From: Tistrella mobilis
Lineage (GTDB): Bacteria; Pseudomonadota; Alphaproteobacteria; Tistrellales; Tistrellaceae
Direction of reading: 5' to 3'
DNA length: 64,000 bases
Assembly (NCBI RefSeq): GCF_041468085.1
Contig: NZ_CP121017.1
Coordinates: 372,001 to 436,000 of the forward strand
Within the stretch, counting starts at the first letter, position 1. Each line of letters begins with the position of its first letter. The position numbers and the translations under genes were made by a program. Below the pieces are notes generated by a model. It saw nothing but the letters and a program-made list of their open reading frames with translations, ran no database searches and had not been told where the DNA came from. Shown here in pieces: positions 9,352-17,390 of this stretch.

Positions 9352-11004
9352 ATGACCGCCATGAACGTCGCCCCCGGTAACCTCGCCGCCTGGCCCGATT
9401 ACGGCCTCACCGCCGCGCAGCGGCGCATTGCCGTGCTTGGCCATACCTATGAATATCCCGGCATGGATGGCGCCCGGGGTGAGATCTGGTGCTATACCGA
9501 CCGGCTCTCCTATGCGCCGGGCGATACGGTCGCCTTCCACGTCTCCTCGACCGCACGGCAGTGGCGGCTGGAGATCGCCCGTGACGGCGCCGTGTTCGAG
9601 GTGGTGCATGTCGAGGAGGGGCTCACCACGGGCCACCACGACACCCCTGATCAGTGCTCGGTGACCGGCTGTGGCTGGCCGGTGGCCCATCGGCTGGTCA
9701 TACCGGCCGGCTGGCGTTCCGGCGCCTATCGGGTGACGGCCACCGCGGCGGGTGCCGATGGGGCGCCGATCATCTGTCACCACCTGTTCATCGTCACTAC
9801 GGCGGGCCATCATCGCCTGCCGGGCCGGGTGCTGCAGATCGCCGCCACCGGCAGCTGGACCGCCTATAACACCTGGGGCGGATCCAACCACTATCAGGGC
9901 ATCACGGGGCCCGAGCGCAACCAGTATGCTCCGCGGGTCAGCCTGGAACGGCCCTTCTGCCGCGGCTTCGTGGTCCTGCCGCCCGAGGCGCCGCGGGTGC
10001 CGCTGGAGGTGCCGGTGCCGCCGGCCATGCCGCCGCGCTACCCGCATATGGAATGGGCCTATGCGACCGGGCATTCCAGGAAATACGCCTCGGCCGGCTG
10101 GGCCTCTTACGACGGGCATTTCTTCCGCTGGGCGGAGCGGGCCGGCTATGCCGTCGACCTCGCCAGCCAGCACGAGCTGCATTACCGCCCCGAGATTCTG
10201 TCGCGCTATGACTGTGTGGTCTTCGTCGGCCATGACGAGTACTGGACGGCGGAGATGCGCGACGCCGTCGATGCCTATGTCGAGGCGGGCGGTCGGGTCG
10301 CACGTTTCGCCGGCAACTTCATGTGGCAGACCCGGCTTGAAGACGATGGCCGCACCCAGGTCTGCTACAAATACCGCGCCCGCGCCGAAGATCCGCTCGC
10401 CGGCACACCCCGGGTCACCACCTCGTGGGAAGCGGCGGAGATCGGTCGGCCGGGGGCCCTGACCTTCGGGCTGGACGCAACCCGCGGCCTTTATGTCGGC
10501 TGGGGCGGCTGCGCCCCGCGCGGCGTGCGCGGCTTCCCGGTCTACCGCCCGGAGCACTGGGCCTTTGCCGGTACGGGGCTCTATTACGGCGATCTGCTCG
10601 GCGCCGATTCCCATGTCTTCGGCTACGAGGTCGACGGGCTCGACTATGTCATCCGCAACGGCCTGCCCGAGCCGGCCCCCGGAGCACAGGTCCCGGACGG
10701 GCTGCAGATCCTGGCGCTCGGCCTGTCGTCGCTGATCGAGGAATCGGCCGATATTCCCGCCGATGATCAGTTCCTGTCCGATGCCGATGCCCGGTTCGTC
10801 GCCGGCATTCTTGCCGGGGGCGATGACCGGGCGGCGGTCGAGCGGGTCAAGCGCGGCTCGGGCGCCATCGTCAACTTCCAGCGCGGCGACGGCGAGGTCT
10901 TCCATGCCGGCAGCTGCGAATGGGTGGCGGGCCTGCTCCGCCGTGACCCGATGGTCGAGCGGGTCACCGCCAATGTCCTCGACCGCTATCTCACCGCACG
11001 TTGA
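9352..11004 (+). CDS. N,N-dimethylformamidase large-subunit-like protein
   Basis: Homologous in architecture to the C-terminal part of the large (beta) subunit of N,N-dimethylformamidase, an iron-dependent amidohydrolase. Family features visible are an N-terminal beta-sandwich part (about residues 20-165), the segment WTAYNTWGGSNHY, the patch PHMEWAYATGHSR, and the strongly conserved YDCVVFVGHDEYWTAEM followed by GGRVARFAGNFMWQTR. At about 550 residues it is shorter than the roughly 760-residue DmfA2 subunit, and no small subunit is encoded nearby. The ATGs at 9352 and 9361 are both plausible; 9352 is kept. The context (amino-acid-type importer, aminotransferase, BKACE) suggests it opens an amide bond of an imported compound; dimethylformamide itself is only one possibility. 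Confidence 0.75.
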   Translation: MTAMNVAPGNLAAWPDYGLTAAQRRIAVLGHTYEYPGMDGARGEIWCYTDRLSYAPGDTVAFHVSSTARQWRLEIARDGAVFEVVHVEEGLTTGHHDTPDQCSVTGCGWPVAHRLVIPAGWRSGAYRVTATAAGADGAPIICHHLFIVTTAGHHRLPGRVLQIAATGSWTAYNTWGGSNHYQGITGPERNQYAPRVSLERPFCRGFVVLPPEAPRVPLEVPVPPAMPPRYPHMEWAYATGHSRKYASAGWASYDGHFFRWAERAGYAVDLASQHELHYRPEILSRYDCVVFVGHDEYWTAEMRDAVDAYVEAGGRVARFAGNFMWQTRLEDDGRTQVCYKYRARAEDPLAGTPRVTTSWEAAEIGRPGALTFGLDATRGLYVGWGGCAPRGVRGFPVYRPEHWAFAGTGLYYGDLLGADSHVFGYEVDGLDYVIRNGLPEPAPGAQVPDGLQILALGLSSLIEESADIPADDQFLSDADARFVAGILAGGDDRAAVERVKRGSGAIVNFQRGDGEVFHAGSCEWVAGLLRRDPMVERVTANVLDRYLTAR

Positions 11005-11050
11005 CCCTTCGCCTCACCCGGATATCGTTCCTTCCCGGAGCCTGCCCCCC

Positions 11051-12427
11051 ATGGCCACCCATGCAGCCCCCGCCGCCGGCGACAACCGGCCGCCCTCGCA
11101 TCTCTTCTATCAGGCCCGCCTGCGCCGGCCGCTGGCCAGCCGCGCCGAGGGCATCTACATCTGGGACGAGACCGGTCGCCGGGTGATCGACGGTTCCAGC
11201 GGCGCCATGGTGGTCAATATCGGCCACGGCAATCCGCGGGTGCTGGAGGCGATGAAGCGGCAGATGGATGCCGCCACTTTCATCTACCGCCTGCATTTCG
11301 AGAACGAGCCGGCCGAACGTCTGGCTGCGGCGCTCGCCGATCGCTGCCCGGCCGGGCTCGACCGGGTGTTCTTCGTCTCGGGCGGGTCGGAAGCGGTCGA
11401 ATCCTGCCTGAAGCTTGCCCGGCAATATGCGGTGGCGACCGGCCAGGGCAGCCGCTTCAAGGTCATTTCGCGCTTCCCCTCCTATCACGGCAGCACGCTG
11501 GGGGCGCTGGCGGTGACGGGACACGCCGCCTTCTCGGCGCCCTTCGCGCCGATGATGCACGAAATGCCGAAGATCCCGGCCCCCACCGCCTATCTCGACC
11601 GCGACGGGCTCGACATGGCGGCCCGCGGCCGGCGCTATGCCGATATGCTGGAAGACGAGATCCGCCGCCAGGGTCCTGAAACGGTGCTGGCCTTCATCAT
11701 GGAGCCGATCGGCGGCGCCTCCACCGGCGCCCTGGTCGCGCCCGACAGCTATTACCCGCGCATCCGCGAGATCTGCGACCGCTATGGCGTGCTGCTGATC
11801 CATGACGAGGTGATGTCGGGCGCCGGCCGCACCGGCCGTTATCTGGGCGGTGACCATTGGGGCATCACGCCCGATCTGGTGGCGCTCTCCAAGGGGCTGG
11901 GGGCGGGCTATGTGCCGCTCGGTGCCATGATCGCGTCGGAGAAGCTGGTCCGGCCGGTGCTGGATGCCGGCGGCTTCCAGCACGGTTTCACCTATGCCGG
12001 CAATCCGCTGGCCTCTGCCGCCGGCCTTGCTGTGCTCGACGAGATCGATGCCCACGACCTGATGGGCAATGCCGCCCGGATGGGCGCCCTGCTCAAGGCG
12101 CGGCTCGACGCCCTGAAGCCCCGTTTTCCCTTCATCGGCGATGTCCGCGGCAAGGGGCTGCTGCTTGCCGTGGAGTTCGTCTCCGACCCCGAGACCATGG
12201 CGACCCTGCCGCGGGAGCTGAACGCCCATGCCCGCGTCGTCGACCTGGCCTTCGAGCGGGGGCTGATCATCTATTCCCGCCGCACCCGGGGCGGCATCGA
12301 CGGCGATCATTTCCTGGTCTGCCCGCCGATGATCGTCACGGCCGGCCAGATCGACGAGATCATGGCGATCCTCGACGACACCCTGCTCGCGCTCGCCCGC
12401 GAGCTGAACCTGCCCCATTGCGCCTGA
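11051..12427 (+). CDS. Class III (omega) aminotransferase
   Basis: PLP-dependent aminotransferase of fold type I, class III, 458 residues. Characteristic elements in order: FVSGGSEAVESCLKLARQYA (cofactor phosphate region), SYHGSTLGALAVTGH, LIHDEVMSGAGRTG with the conserved Asp that holds the pyridine nitrogen, and LVALSKGLGAGYVPLGAM with the Schiff-base lysine. The ATG at 11051 follows a CGGAG ribosome-binding stretch; the upstream open frame overlaps the preceding gene and was rejected. It lies 46 bp after the dimethylformamidase-like gene and 34 bp before a BKACE gene. Likely converts an amino acid produced by the upstream hydrolase to the keto acid used by the BKACE; pyruvate or 2-oxoglutarate would be the acceptor. 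Confidence 0.88.
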   Translation: MATHAAPAAGDNRPPSHLFYQARLRRPLASRAEGIYIWDETGRRVIDGSSGAMVVNIGHGNPRVLEAMKRQMDAATFIYRLHFENEPAERLAAALADRCPAGLDRVFFVSGGSEAVESCLKLARQYAVATGQGSRFKVISRFPSYHGSTLGALAVTGHAAFSAPFAPMMHEMPKIPAPTAYLDRDGLDMAARGRRYADMLEDEIRRQGPETVLAFIMEPIGGASTGALVAPDSYYPRIREICDRYGVLLIHDEVMSGAGRTGRYLGGDHWGITPDLVALSKGLGAGYVPLGAMIASEKLVRPVLDAGGFQHGFTYAGNPLASAAGLAVLDEIDAHDLMGNAARMGALLKARLDALKPRFPFIGDVRGKGLLLAVEFVSDPETMATLPRELNAHARVVDLAFERGLIIYSRRTRGGIDGDHFLVCPPMIVTAGQIDEIMAILDDTLLALARELNLPHCA

Positions 12428-12461
12428 CATCCCTTTTATCCGACGATCGAGGAGTCCCCCA

Positions 12462-13427
12462 ATGTCTGTTCAGATCACGGATGCCAGGACCAGATCCACG
12501 CCCAAGGTCGTCATCACCTGTGCGGTCACCGGATCGATCCACACGCCGACGATGAGCCCGCATCTGCCCTGGCGGCCCGAAGACATCGCCGCCCAGGCGA
12601 TCGAGGCGGCCGAGGCGGGGGCCGCCATCCTCCATCTTCACGCCCGCGACCCGAAGGACGGCCGGCCCAGCCCCGATCCCGCGGTTTTCCTGCAATTCCT
12701 GCCCCGGATCGCGGCTGCGACCGATGCGGTGCTCAATATCTCGACCGGCGGCAGTTCGCTGATGACGCTGGAGCAGCGTCTGGAAGCGGCGCTCCGGGTT
12801 GCGCCCGAGATGTGCTCGCTCAACATGGGCTCGATGAATTTCGGGCTGCATCCGCTGGCCGACCGCTATCAGGACTGGCAGTTCGCCTGGGAACCGCAGC
12901 TGCTGGAGGCGACGCGCAGTTCGATCTTCCAGAACACCTTCGCCGATATTGAAGCCATCCTGCGCCGCCTGGGCGAGGGCTGCGGCACCCGCTTCGAATT
13001 CGAATGCTACGACGTCGGCCATCTCTACACGCTCGCCCATTTCCGCGACCGCGGCCTGATCCCGCATCCGCCCTTCATTCAGTTCGTGCTGGGCGTGCTG
13101 GGCGGCATCGGCGGGGATGCCTCGCATCTCTTCCATATGAAACAGACCGCCGACCGCCTGTTCGGCACCGATTACATCTTCTCGGTGTTGGGCGCCGGCC
13201 GGCGCCAGATGCCGCTGATCACCATCGGCGCGGCGCTGGGCGGCCATGTCCGTGTCGGACTGGAAGACAATCTCTACGACGGCCGCCAGGGGCTGGCCCC
13301 GTCCAACGCCGCCCAGGTCCGCCGCATCCGCGCCATCCTCGAAGCCCTGTCGCTGGAGGTGGCGACGCCCGCGGATGTCCGCGCCATGCTCGGCCTCAAA
13401 GGCGCCGATCTGGTCAGATTGGGGTGA
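12462..13427 (+). CDS. Beta-keto acid cleavage enzyme (BKACE, DUF849 family)
   Basis: TIM-barrel, zinc-dependent enzyme of the BKACE family, whose founding member Kce cleaves 3-keto-5-aminohexanoate with acetyl-CoA to give acetoacetate and a new CoA ester. The metal-binding pair H58/H60 is in ILHLHARDP, and the third ligand E268 is in the characteristic VGLEDN motif; SLNMGSMNFG and FECYDVGHLY are further family segments. At 321 residues the length is normal. An AGGAG ribosome binding site precedes the ATG. As the last gene of the cluster it would cleave the beta-keto acid made by the preceding aminotransferase. The exact keto acid cannot be deduced. Confidence 0.88.
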   Translation: MSVQITDARTRSTPKVVITCAVTGSIHTPTMSPHLPWRPEDIAAQAIEAAEAGAAILHLHARDPKDGRPSPDPAVFLQFLPRIAAATDAVLNISTGGSSLMTLEQRLEAALRVAPEMCSLNMGSMNFGLHPLADRYQDWQFAWEPQLLEATRSSIFQNTFADIEAILRRLGEGCGTRFEFECYDVGHLYTLAHFRDRGLIPHPPFIQFVLGVLGGIGGDASHLFHMKQTADRLFGTDYIFSVLGAGRRQMPLITIGAALGGHVRVGLEDNLYDGRQGLAPSNAAQVRRIRAILEALSLEVATPADVRAMLGLKGADLVRLG

Positions 13428-13473
13428 GACGGGGGGAGATCGGATGGCAGGGGGGAGGGCCATGCGCACTCCC

Positions 13474-13513
13474 CGCTCCGCCGGTCACGGCTTCGCTCCG
13501 CCGGTCACGGCTT
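13474..13513. repeat. 20-bp tandem duplication (two copies)
   Basis: The unit CGCTCCGCCGGTCACGGCTT occurs twice in direct tandem (13474-13493 and 13494-13513) just after the BKACE gene. The second copy contains the TGA stop (13505-13507 read on the minus strand) of the small protein encoded on the opposite strand, and the first copy carries the same TCA, so the duplication leaves a spare in-register stop further downstream of that gene. Confidence 0.85.
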
Positions 13514-13885
13514 CGCCAGGTAATCCGTCAGGTGCCGCAGCCCCGTTGCCGCATGTCGCAGAAGGCGCTCGCGTTCATCGGGGCTCCGGGCCGGTATCGC
13601 GGCAGCCCGGATATATGCGTCGATCAGCTTTGCCTGGGCCAGGGCGCCGGCTTTGGAGCATGGATGGAGATGAAGGGCTCGCCGTGTGACGGCCTCGTGC
13701 AACACGTCGAGCGCATCCGCCAGCTCCGGATCCGTCGACGATGTCGCCGCAGACCGGCGCGCACGGCCGGACAGACGAGACCAATCCGACAGCAGGGAAG
13801 ATACCGGGCAATTGCCTGAAAAAGACGCCTTAAAGATTACATCTGGTGCCGGTGATCTGGCGGGCTTCCTGCGTCTGGCAGGCAT
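13505..13885 (-). CDS. Small protein of unknown function, paralogous to 34719-35114
   Basis: I do not recognise a named domain. The 126-residue product resembles the protein at 34719-35114 along its length: both have CPVS-x-L-x-x-DW near residue 30, an Asp/Glu-Pro-x-Leu-Ala-x-ALD-x-L segment, and an Arg/His-rich C-terminal helix (RLLRHAATGLRHLTDYL here, HLRLAAEGARHLLRYL there). That shared pattern, together with the same genomic setting next to a divergent XRE regulator, is the main evidence that it is a real gene. No signal peptide or membrane segment. The first about 25 residues are basic and not shared, so the true start may be further in. Confidence 0.6.
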   Translation of the reverse strand: MPARRRKPARSPAPDVIFKASFSGNCPVSSLLSDWSRLSGRARRSAATSSTDPELADALDVLHEAVTRRALHLHPCSKAGALAQAKLIDAYIRAAAIPARSPDERERLLRHAATGLRHLTDYLAKP

Positions 13886-14049
13886 GGCAGGGTGCCTCCC
13901 TCTGTCGCCTTGGCATCCTCAATTGCACAGAAAATTTTATAGCACAACAAATTAATCACCCATGGCCGGATGGGGCGCCACCGTTGGTGCCGCTGCCGGC
14001 GGAGGCTTTTACCCCTACGTGTATGTAACTTATTAAGCTTAAATTTCCC

Positions 14050-14076
14050 CGAGTGGTAGCCCTATACAGCCACTCG
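14050..14076. promoter_or_regulatory. Inverted repeat upstream of XRE regulator
   Basis: A perfect inverted repeat CGAGTGG-N13-CCACTCG lies 32 bp before the start of the XRE-family gene and contains a TATACA that could be its -10 box. A 10-bp palindrome TTAAGCTTAA (14033-14042) lies just upstream. The spacing and position fit an autoregulatory operator; no experimental support. Confidence 0.45.
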
Positions 14077-14108
14077 CGTTCGTTGCGGACGGCACGCATA
14101 GTCCTGCT

Positions 14109-14540
14109 ATGACGAGCATTCCGCCGAACCGCATCCGTGAAATGAGAGGCCGTGCCGGACTGACGCAGGAGGCATTGGCCAACGCGATCGGTCAGACCCG
14201 GCAGGCCGTGCATCGCCTGGAGACCGGCCGCACCGGCCTGACCGAGGCGACGCTGCGCCGGATCGCAGCCGCGGTCGGGTGTGAGGCCTGGCAGCTGCTG
14301 GCCGGGTCGGAGACGGCGGATGACGTGCGGGCCGCGGACCTGGTATCGCCGGCCGAGGTGCGGATGGTGATCCTGGCGGTGGAGCGCACGCTGGCCAATC
14401 GCGGCATCGCAGCCAGCCCCGACCAGCGCGCCGACATGGTGACCTCGATCCTGAGCAATTACGCCCGCCTGTTCCGCGGCCTGGACCAGGACACCCTGCA
14501 GCGCATCGTCGAGACGTCTCAGGTGATTGTGCGGATCTAG
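14109..14540 (+). CDS. XRE-family helix-turn-helix regulator
   Basis: 143-residue DNA-binding protein. Residues 8-62 form a lambda-repressor-like HTH (IREMRGRAGLTQEALANAIG, then TRQAVHRLETGRTGLTEATL). The C-terminal 75 residues are helical and not recognised. It diverges from the small unknown protein at 13505-13885 and probably regulates it and itself through the inverted repeat in between. Same arrangement as at 34.7-35.5 kb, although the two regulators are otherwise different in length and tail. Confidence 0.85.
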   Translation: MTSIPPNRIREMRGRAGLTQEALANAIGQTRQAVHRLETGRTGLTEATLRRIAAAVGCEAWQLLAGSETADDVRAADLVSPAEVRMVILAVERTLANRGIAASPDQRADMVTSILSNYARLFRGLDQDTLQRIVETSQVIVRI

Positions 14541-14803
14541 AGTCGCCTCTTTTGGGCTTGCGAATTAAGTTGTGGGCTCATGAAAAAATAAAACCGAGAG
14601 TATCATTATTCGCATGCATGTGTTCGAGTTCTATTTATGTATTGCGTGATTTTTTCTGGGGTAATTATTTAAAAGTTGATCGCGCGCCATTCAGTACGGG
14701 AATGGCCGACGCGACGGGGCTGTAGCGTCCGGATATGCAACTGGCCCGCTGGGCGTTGAAATAATGCGCAAGGTGCACTATTTTGGAAGTGGAGATTCCA
14801 TGA

Positions 14804-15034
14804 ATGCCTACTATCGTGCGATTCGGGAATCTCAAGGTCCAGATGTTCGCTGATGATCACAAACCGCCCCATTTTCACCTTCTGACACCGGATTATGAGG
14901 CTTTGATCAAGCTTGCCGATTTTTCGGTGATAGCGGGACGGATTGACGGGCGAAGCTATGAAATCGCCACCAGATGGGCGGCGAATAATCGGGAGCTTCT
15001 TGCGCATGAATGGGAGCGGCTCGATCAAAGATGA
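14804..15034 (+). CDS. DUF4160-family small protein
   Basis: 76-residue protein of the DUF4160 family. Family hallmarks are the start MPTIVRFGNLKVQMFADDHKP, the conserved PPHFH motif in the first third, and the C-terminal WAANNRELLAHEW. Its function is unknown; the family usually sits directly before a DUF2442 gene, as here, where the two reading frames overlap by 29 bases. GGAG at about 14791 precedes the start. The upstream 263-bp region (14541-14803) is AT-rich and holds no other gene I can support, which hints at acquired DNA. Confidence 0.8.
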   Translation: MPTIVRFGNLKVQMFADDHKPPHFHLLTPDYEALIKLADFSVIAGRIDGRSYEIATRWAANNRELLAHEWERLDQR

Positions 15035-15500
15035 CCTGATCGTTGCGGGAGCCCCACTTCCGCGTCTTGCGGCCGCGGAACCGCTCGACGGGCGTAAGGT
15101 ACGCCTGACCTGGGTATCGGGTGAGCCAACAATTGTTGATCTGGCACCCGTGCTGGCGAGTCGCCGGATCTATATTCCCCTGCGAGAGGACGACGCGCTG
15201 TTTCGCTCGATGCGGGTTGCGGAATGGGGGAACGCCATCGAATGGGGTGGAGAGCTTGAGCTGTCTGCAGTGTGGCTGTCGAGATTGCCGCCGGTGGTGT
15301 TCGACAATGAGGATTTCCGGCGGGCGATGGATCATCTGGGAATGACGCTGGAAGGCATGGCCGCTGCCCTGGAGGTGTCGCGACGGCTGGTCGCTGACTA
15401 CCGAAAGAACAAGCCGGTTCCGCGTCATATCGGGTTGGCGGTGCGATATCTGCTGGAACATCATGGCGCGCCCGAGCGCGGGGATGCCGTGCGGGTATAA
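15006..15500 (+). CDS. DUF2442-type protein with C-terminal helix-turn-helix
   Basis: 164-residue protein. The N-terminal half (about residues 15-85) has the DUF2442 pattern: a substrate-like DGRKVRLTWVSGEPTIVDL strand region and LREDDALFRSMRVAEWGNAIEWGG-like segment ending in WGGELELSA. The C-terminal part (residues about 100-150) resembles an antitoxin-like HTH: DHLGMTLEGMAAALEVSRRL, then HIGLAVRYLLEHH. Start chosen at 15006 (MNGSGSIKDD), within the end of the DUF4160 gene, suggesting translational coupling. DUF4160/DUF2442 pairs are widespread and sometimes proposed as toxin-antitoxin-like modules; that is not established. It converges on the IclR gene, six bases away. Confidence 0.72.
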   Translation: MNGSGSIKDDLIVAGAPLPRLAAAEPLDGRKVRLTWVSGEPTIVDLAPVLASRRIYIPLREDDALFRSMRVAEWGNAIEWGGELELSAVWLSRLPPVVFDNEDFRRAMDHLGMTLEGMAAALEVSRRLVADYRKNKPVPRHIGLAVRYLLEHHGAPERGDAVRV

Positions 15501-15506
15501 TGATTT

Positions 15507-16379
15507 TCACCGCGCCCAATGCATGTCCTGCAACTGACGGCTGATCTCGGCCGCTGCCGTGCGGACCCGGGTGAGGGCGTCGGTGAGCGGCTGGCCGTCC
15601 TGGCCGATCAGCTGGGGGGTGAGACCAGAGACGCTGACAGCAGCCGCGACGCGGCCGCGGGCGTCGCGGACCGGGGCGGCGAGGGCCGAGACGCCCTTCA
15701 CGATGTCGTCGACCGCAACCGCCCAGCCGCGCTCGCGGATCAGGGCACCGTCCGCTTCCAGGGCCGCCGGCTCGGTCAGGGTATGGGGGGTGGCGGCGCC
15801 GAGCGGCCGGGCGAGACGACGCGCGCGTTCCTCGGCGGCAAGATGCGCCAGAAGCAGCCGGGGGGCCGCACCGCGGTTGACCGGCAGGCTTTCGCCGACA
15901 TTCCAGATCCGGACGTCGACCGGCGGGTTGCCGTGGCTGCGCTCGATGCACATCGCCCCGTCTTCGCGCAGGATCGACAGGAAGGCCATGGCGCGGGTCT
16001 CGCGCGCAAGGCCGGCCAGATGCGGGGCCGCCACATTGCGCAGATCCACCGTCACCGGCACCGAGGCGCCGAGGGCGACAACCCCCAGCCCCAGCGCATA
16101 GCGCTGGCCGATCGGTTCCTGCTCCACCAGATCCATGCCGATCAGGGTGAGCAGCATGCGCCGGGCGGTCGCCTTGTCGACCACTGCGGCCTCGGCGATT
16201 TCGGCCAGGGTCAGCCAGGGGCGTTCGGGGGTGAAGGCACGCAGGATGCGCACCGCCCGTTCCACGGCCCGCACACCGCCGCGCGACGGCTCGTCGCGGC
16301 CGTCGGTCTCGTGTTCCGCGGCATGGAGGCCGGCTTCGGCGCCGGACGCCTGAACCATGGCGGGCTTTCCCCTCGGCAT
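15507..16379 (-). CDS. IclR-family transcriptional regulator
   Basis: 290-residue regulator with an N-terminal winged HTH (about residues 37-95, AVERAVRILRAFTPERPWLT, then VVDKATARRMLLTLIGMDLV) and a C-terminal IclR effector domain ending in TAAAEISRQL. It is transcribed in the same direction as, and 95 bp after, the lyase gene, so it is probably the last gene of the dehydratase/lyase operon and may control it. IclR regulators commonly sense organic acids, which suits the neighbours. Starts at 16379 or at the second Met (16361). Confidence 0.9.
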   Translation of the reverse strand: MPRGKPAMVQASGAEAGLHAAEHETDGRDEPSRGGVRAVERAVRILRAFTPERPWLTLAEIAEAAVVDKATARRMLLTLIGMDLVEQEPIGQRYALGLGVVALGASVPVTVDLRNVAAPHLAGLARETRAMAFLSILREDGAMCIERSHGNPPVDVRIWNVGESLPVNRGAAPRLLLAHLAAEERARRLARPLGAATPHTLTEPAALEADGALIRERGWAVAVDDIVKGVSALAAPVRDARGRVAAAVSVSGLTPQLIGQDGQPLTDALTRVRTAAAEISRQLQDMHWAR

Positions 16380-16474
16380 GTGGTGTCGATATCCTCTCTG
16401 GGCTTATACGCGATGCGCGCCGACCGCAAGGCCGGCGCGCGTTTCAGGTTATTGGCGGAATGGCGATGTGTCGG

Positions 16475-17356
16475 TCAGCGGGGTTCCGTGCCAGTCAGGA
16501 ACTGCTCCTGCAACGCCATCACCCGGTCGAAGCCGATGAAGGTCTTGAAGTCGCCGAGCGGCGTCTGGCCGACCGGCAGGTTGATGCGGGTGCTGCGCGC
16601 GGCACGCACCGCCGCCAGGTTGCGGCGCATCGCATCGGTCGCGGTCAGCAACGCCACCAGCGGATAATGGGCGATGCCGGCCACCTCCTCGATCTGATCG
16701 GGGGTGAGGTCGGTTTCCAGCCAGCGCATGATCTGCAGGGACAGCGGCACGCCGGCGGCATCCCTCAGGCGCTTCAGACTGTCGAGATCGGTGAAGCCGC
16801 GGCTGATCGGCTGGATCATGTCGGCGCCGGCGGCGGCATAGCGCTTCGCCCGGGCGATGGTCTCTTCTTCGGTGCCGGCATCGGTGCGGGCCACGATCAC
16901 CAGATCCGGATCGGTGCGGGCGGCGACGGCGGCGCGGATCTTGGCCTCGCCTTCTTCGACCGTCACCAGTTCCAGCACGTCGGCGATCGCCGGGCAGCGC
17001 TTGGGCACGGCCTGATCTTCGACGATCACGGCGGCGACACCCGCCTGCTCGAACTCGCGGACGGTGCGCATCACGTTGATGGCATTGCCATAGCCGGTAT
17101 CGACATCGGCGATCAGCGGGATCGTGGTCGCGCGGACCATGTTGCGCACCACGGCCAGGTTCTCGGTCATGGTGTAAAGCTCGACATCGGGCTCGCCCAG
17201 ATGACTGGCCGAGATGGCGAAGCCCGAAGAGAGCATGACGTCGAAGCCGGCTTCCTCGATCAGTTTGGCGCTGACCGCATCGAAGGCGCCGGCCGACCAG
17301 GCGGTCTTGCCGGAGGCGAGCATGTCGCGCAGACGCTTGCGGGTGGGCAGGGACAT
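16475..17356 (-). CDS. Isocitrate lyase/PEP mutase superfamily lyase
   Basis: 293-residue TIM-barrel enzyme of the PrpB/dimethylmalate lyase/oxaloacetate hydrolase branch; 2-hydroxy acid C-C lyases of this group release pyruvate or oxaloacetate-type products using Mg2+. Visible: SAGAFDAVSAKLIEEAGFDV, the metal-binding DVDTGYGN, EDQAVPKRC with the catalytic-loop cysteine C121, and VIVARTDA. The usual KKCGH signature reads KRCPA here, so it is not a standard isocitrate or methylisocitrate lyase; dimethylmalate lyase or a related specificity is likelier. The ATG at 17356 (MSLPTRKRL) was preferred over a longer frame overlapping the next gene. It follows the LeuC/LeuD-like dehydratase genes with 34 bp between, as in dimethylmalate pathways. 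Confidence 0.82.
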   Translation of the reverse strand: MSLPTRKRLRDMLASGKTAWSAGAFDAVSAKLIEEAGFDVMLSSGFAISASHLGEPDVELYTMTENLAVVRNMVRATTIPLIADVDTGYGNAINVMRTVREFEQAGVAAVIVEDQAVPKRCPAIADVLELVTVEEGEAKIRAAVAARTDPDLVIVARTDAGTEEETIARAKRYAAAGADMIQPISRGFTDLDSLKRLRDAAGVPLSLQIMRWLETDLTPDQIEEVAGIAHYPLVALLTATDAMRRNLAAVRAARSTRINLPVGQTPLGDFKTFIGFDRVMALQEQFLTGTEPR

Positions 17357-17390
17357 GGGCGGATTTCCTCGTTGGGCTTCTTGTTCGGGG

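Noticed and set aside
16475-17356. Glyoxylate-cycle isocitrate lyase or 2-methylcitrate-cycle PrpB
   Set aside because: Too short for isocitrate lyase, lacks the KKCGH signature, and no prpC, prpD or malate synthase is adjacent.
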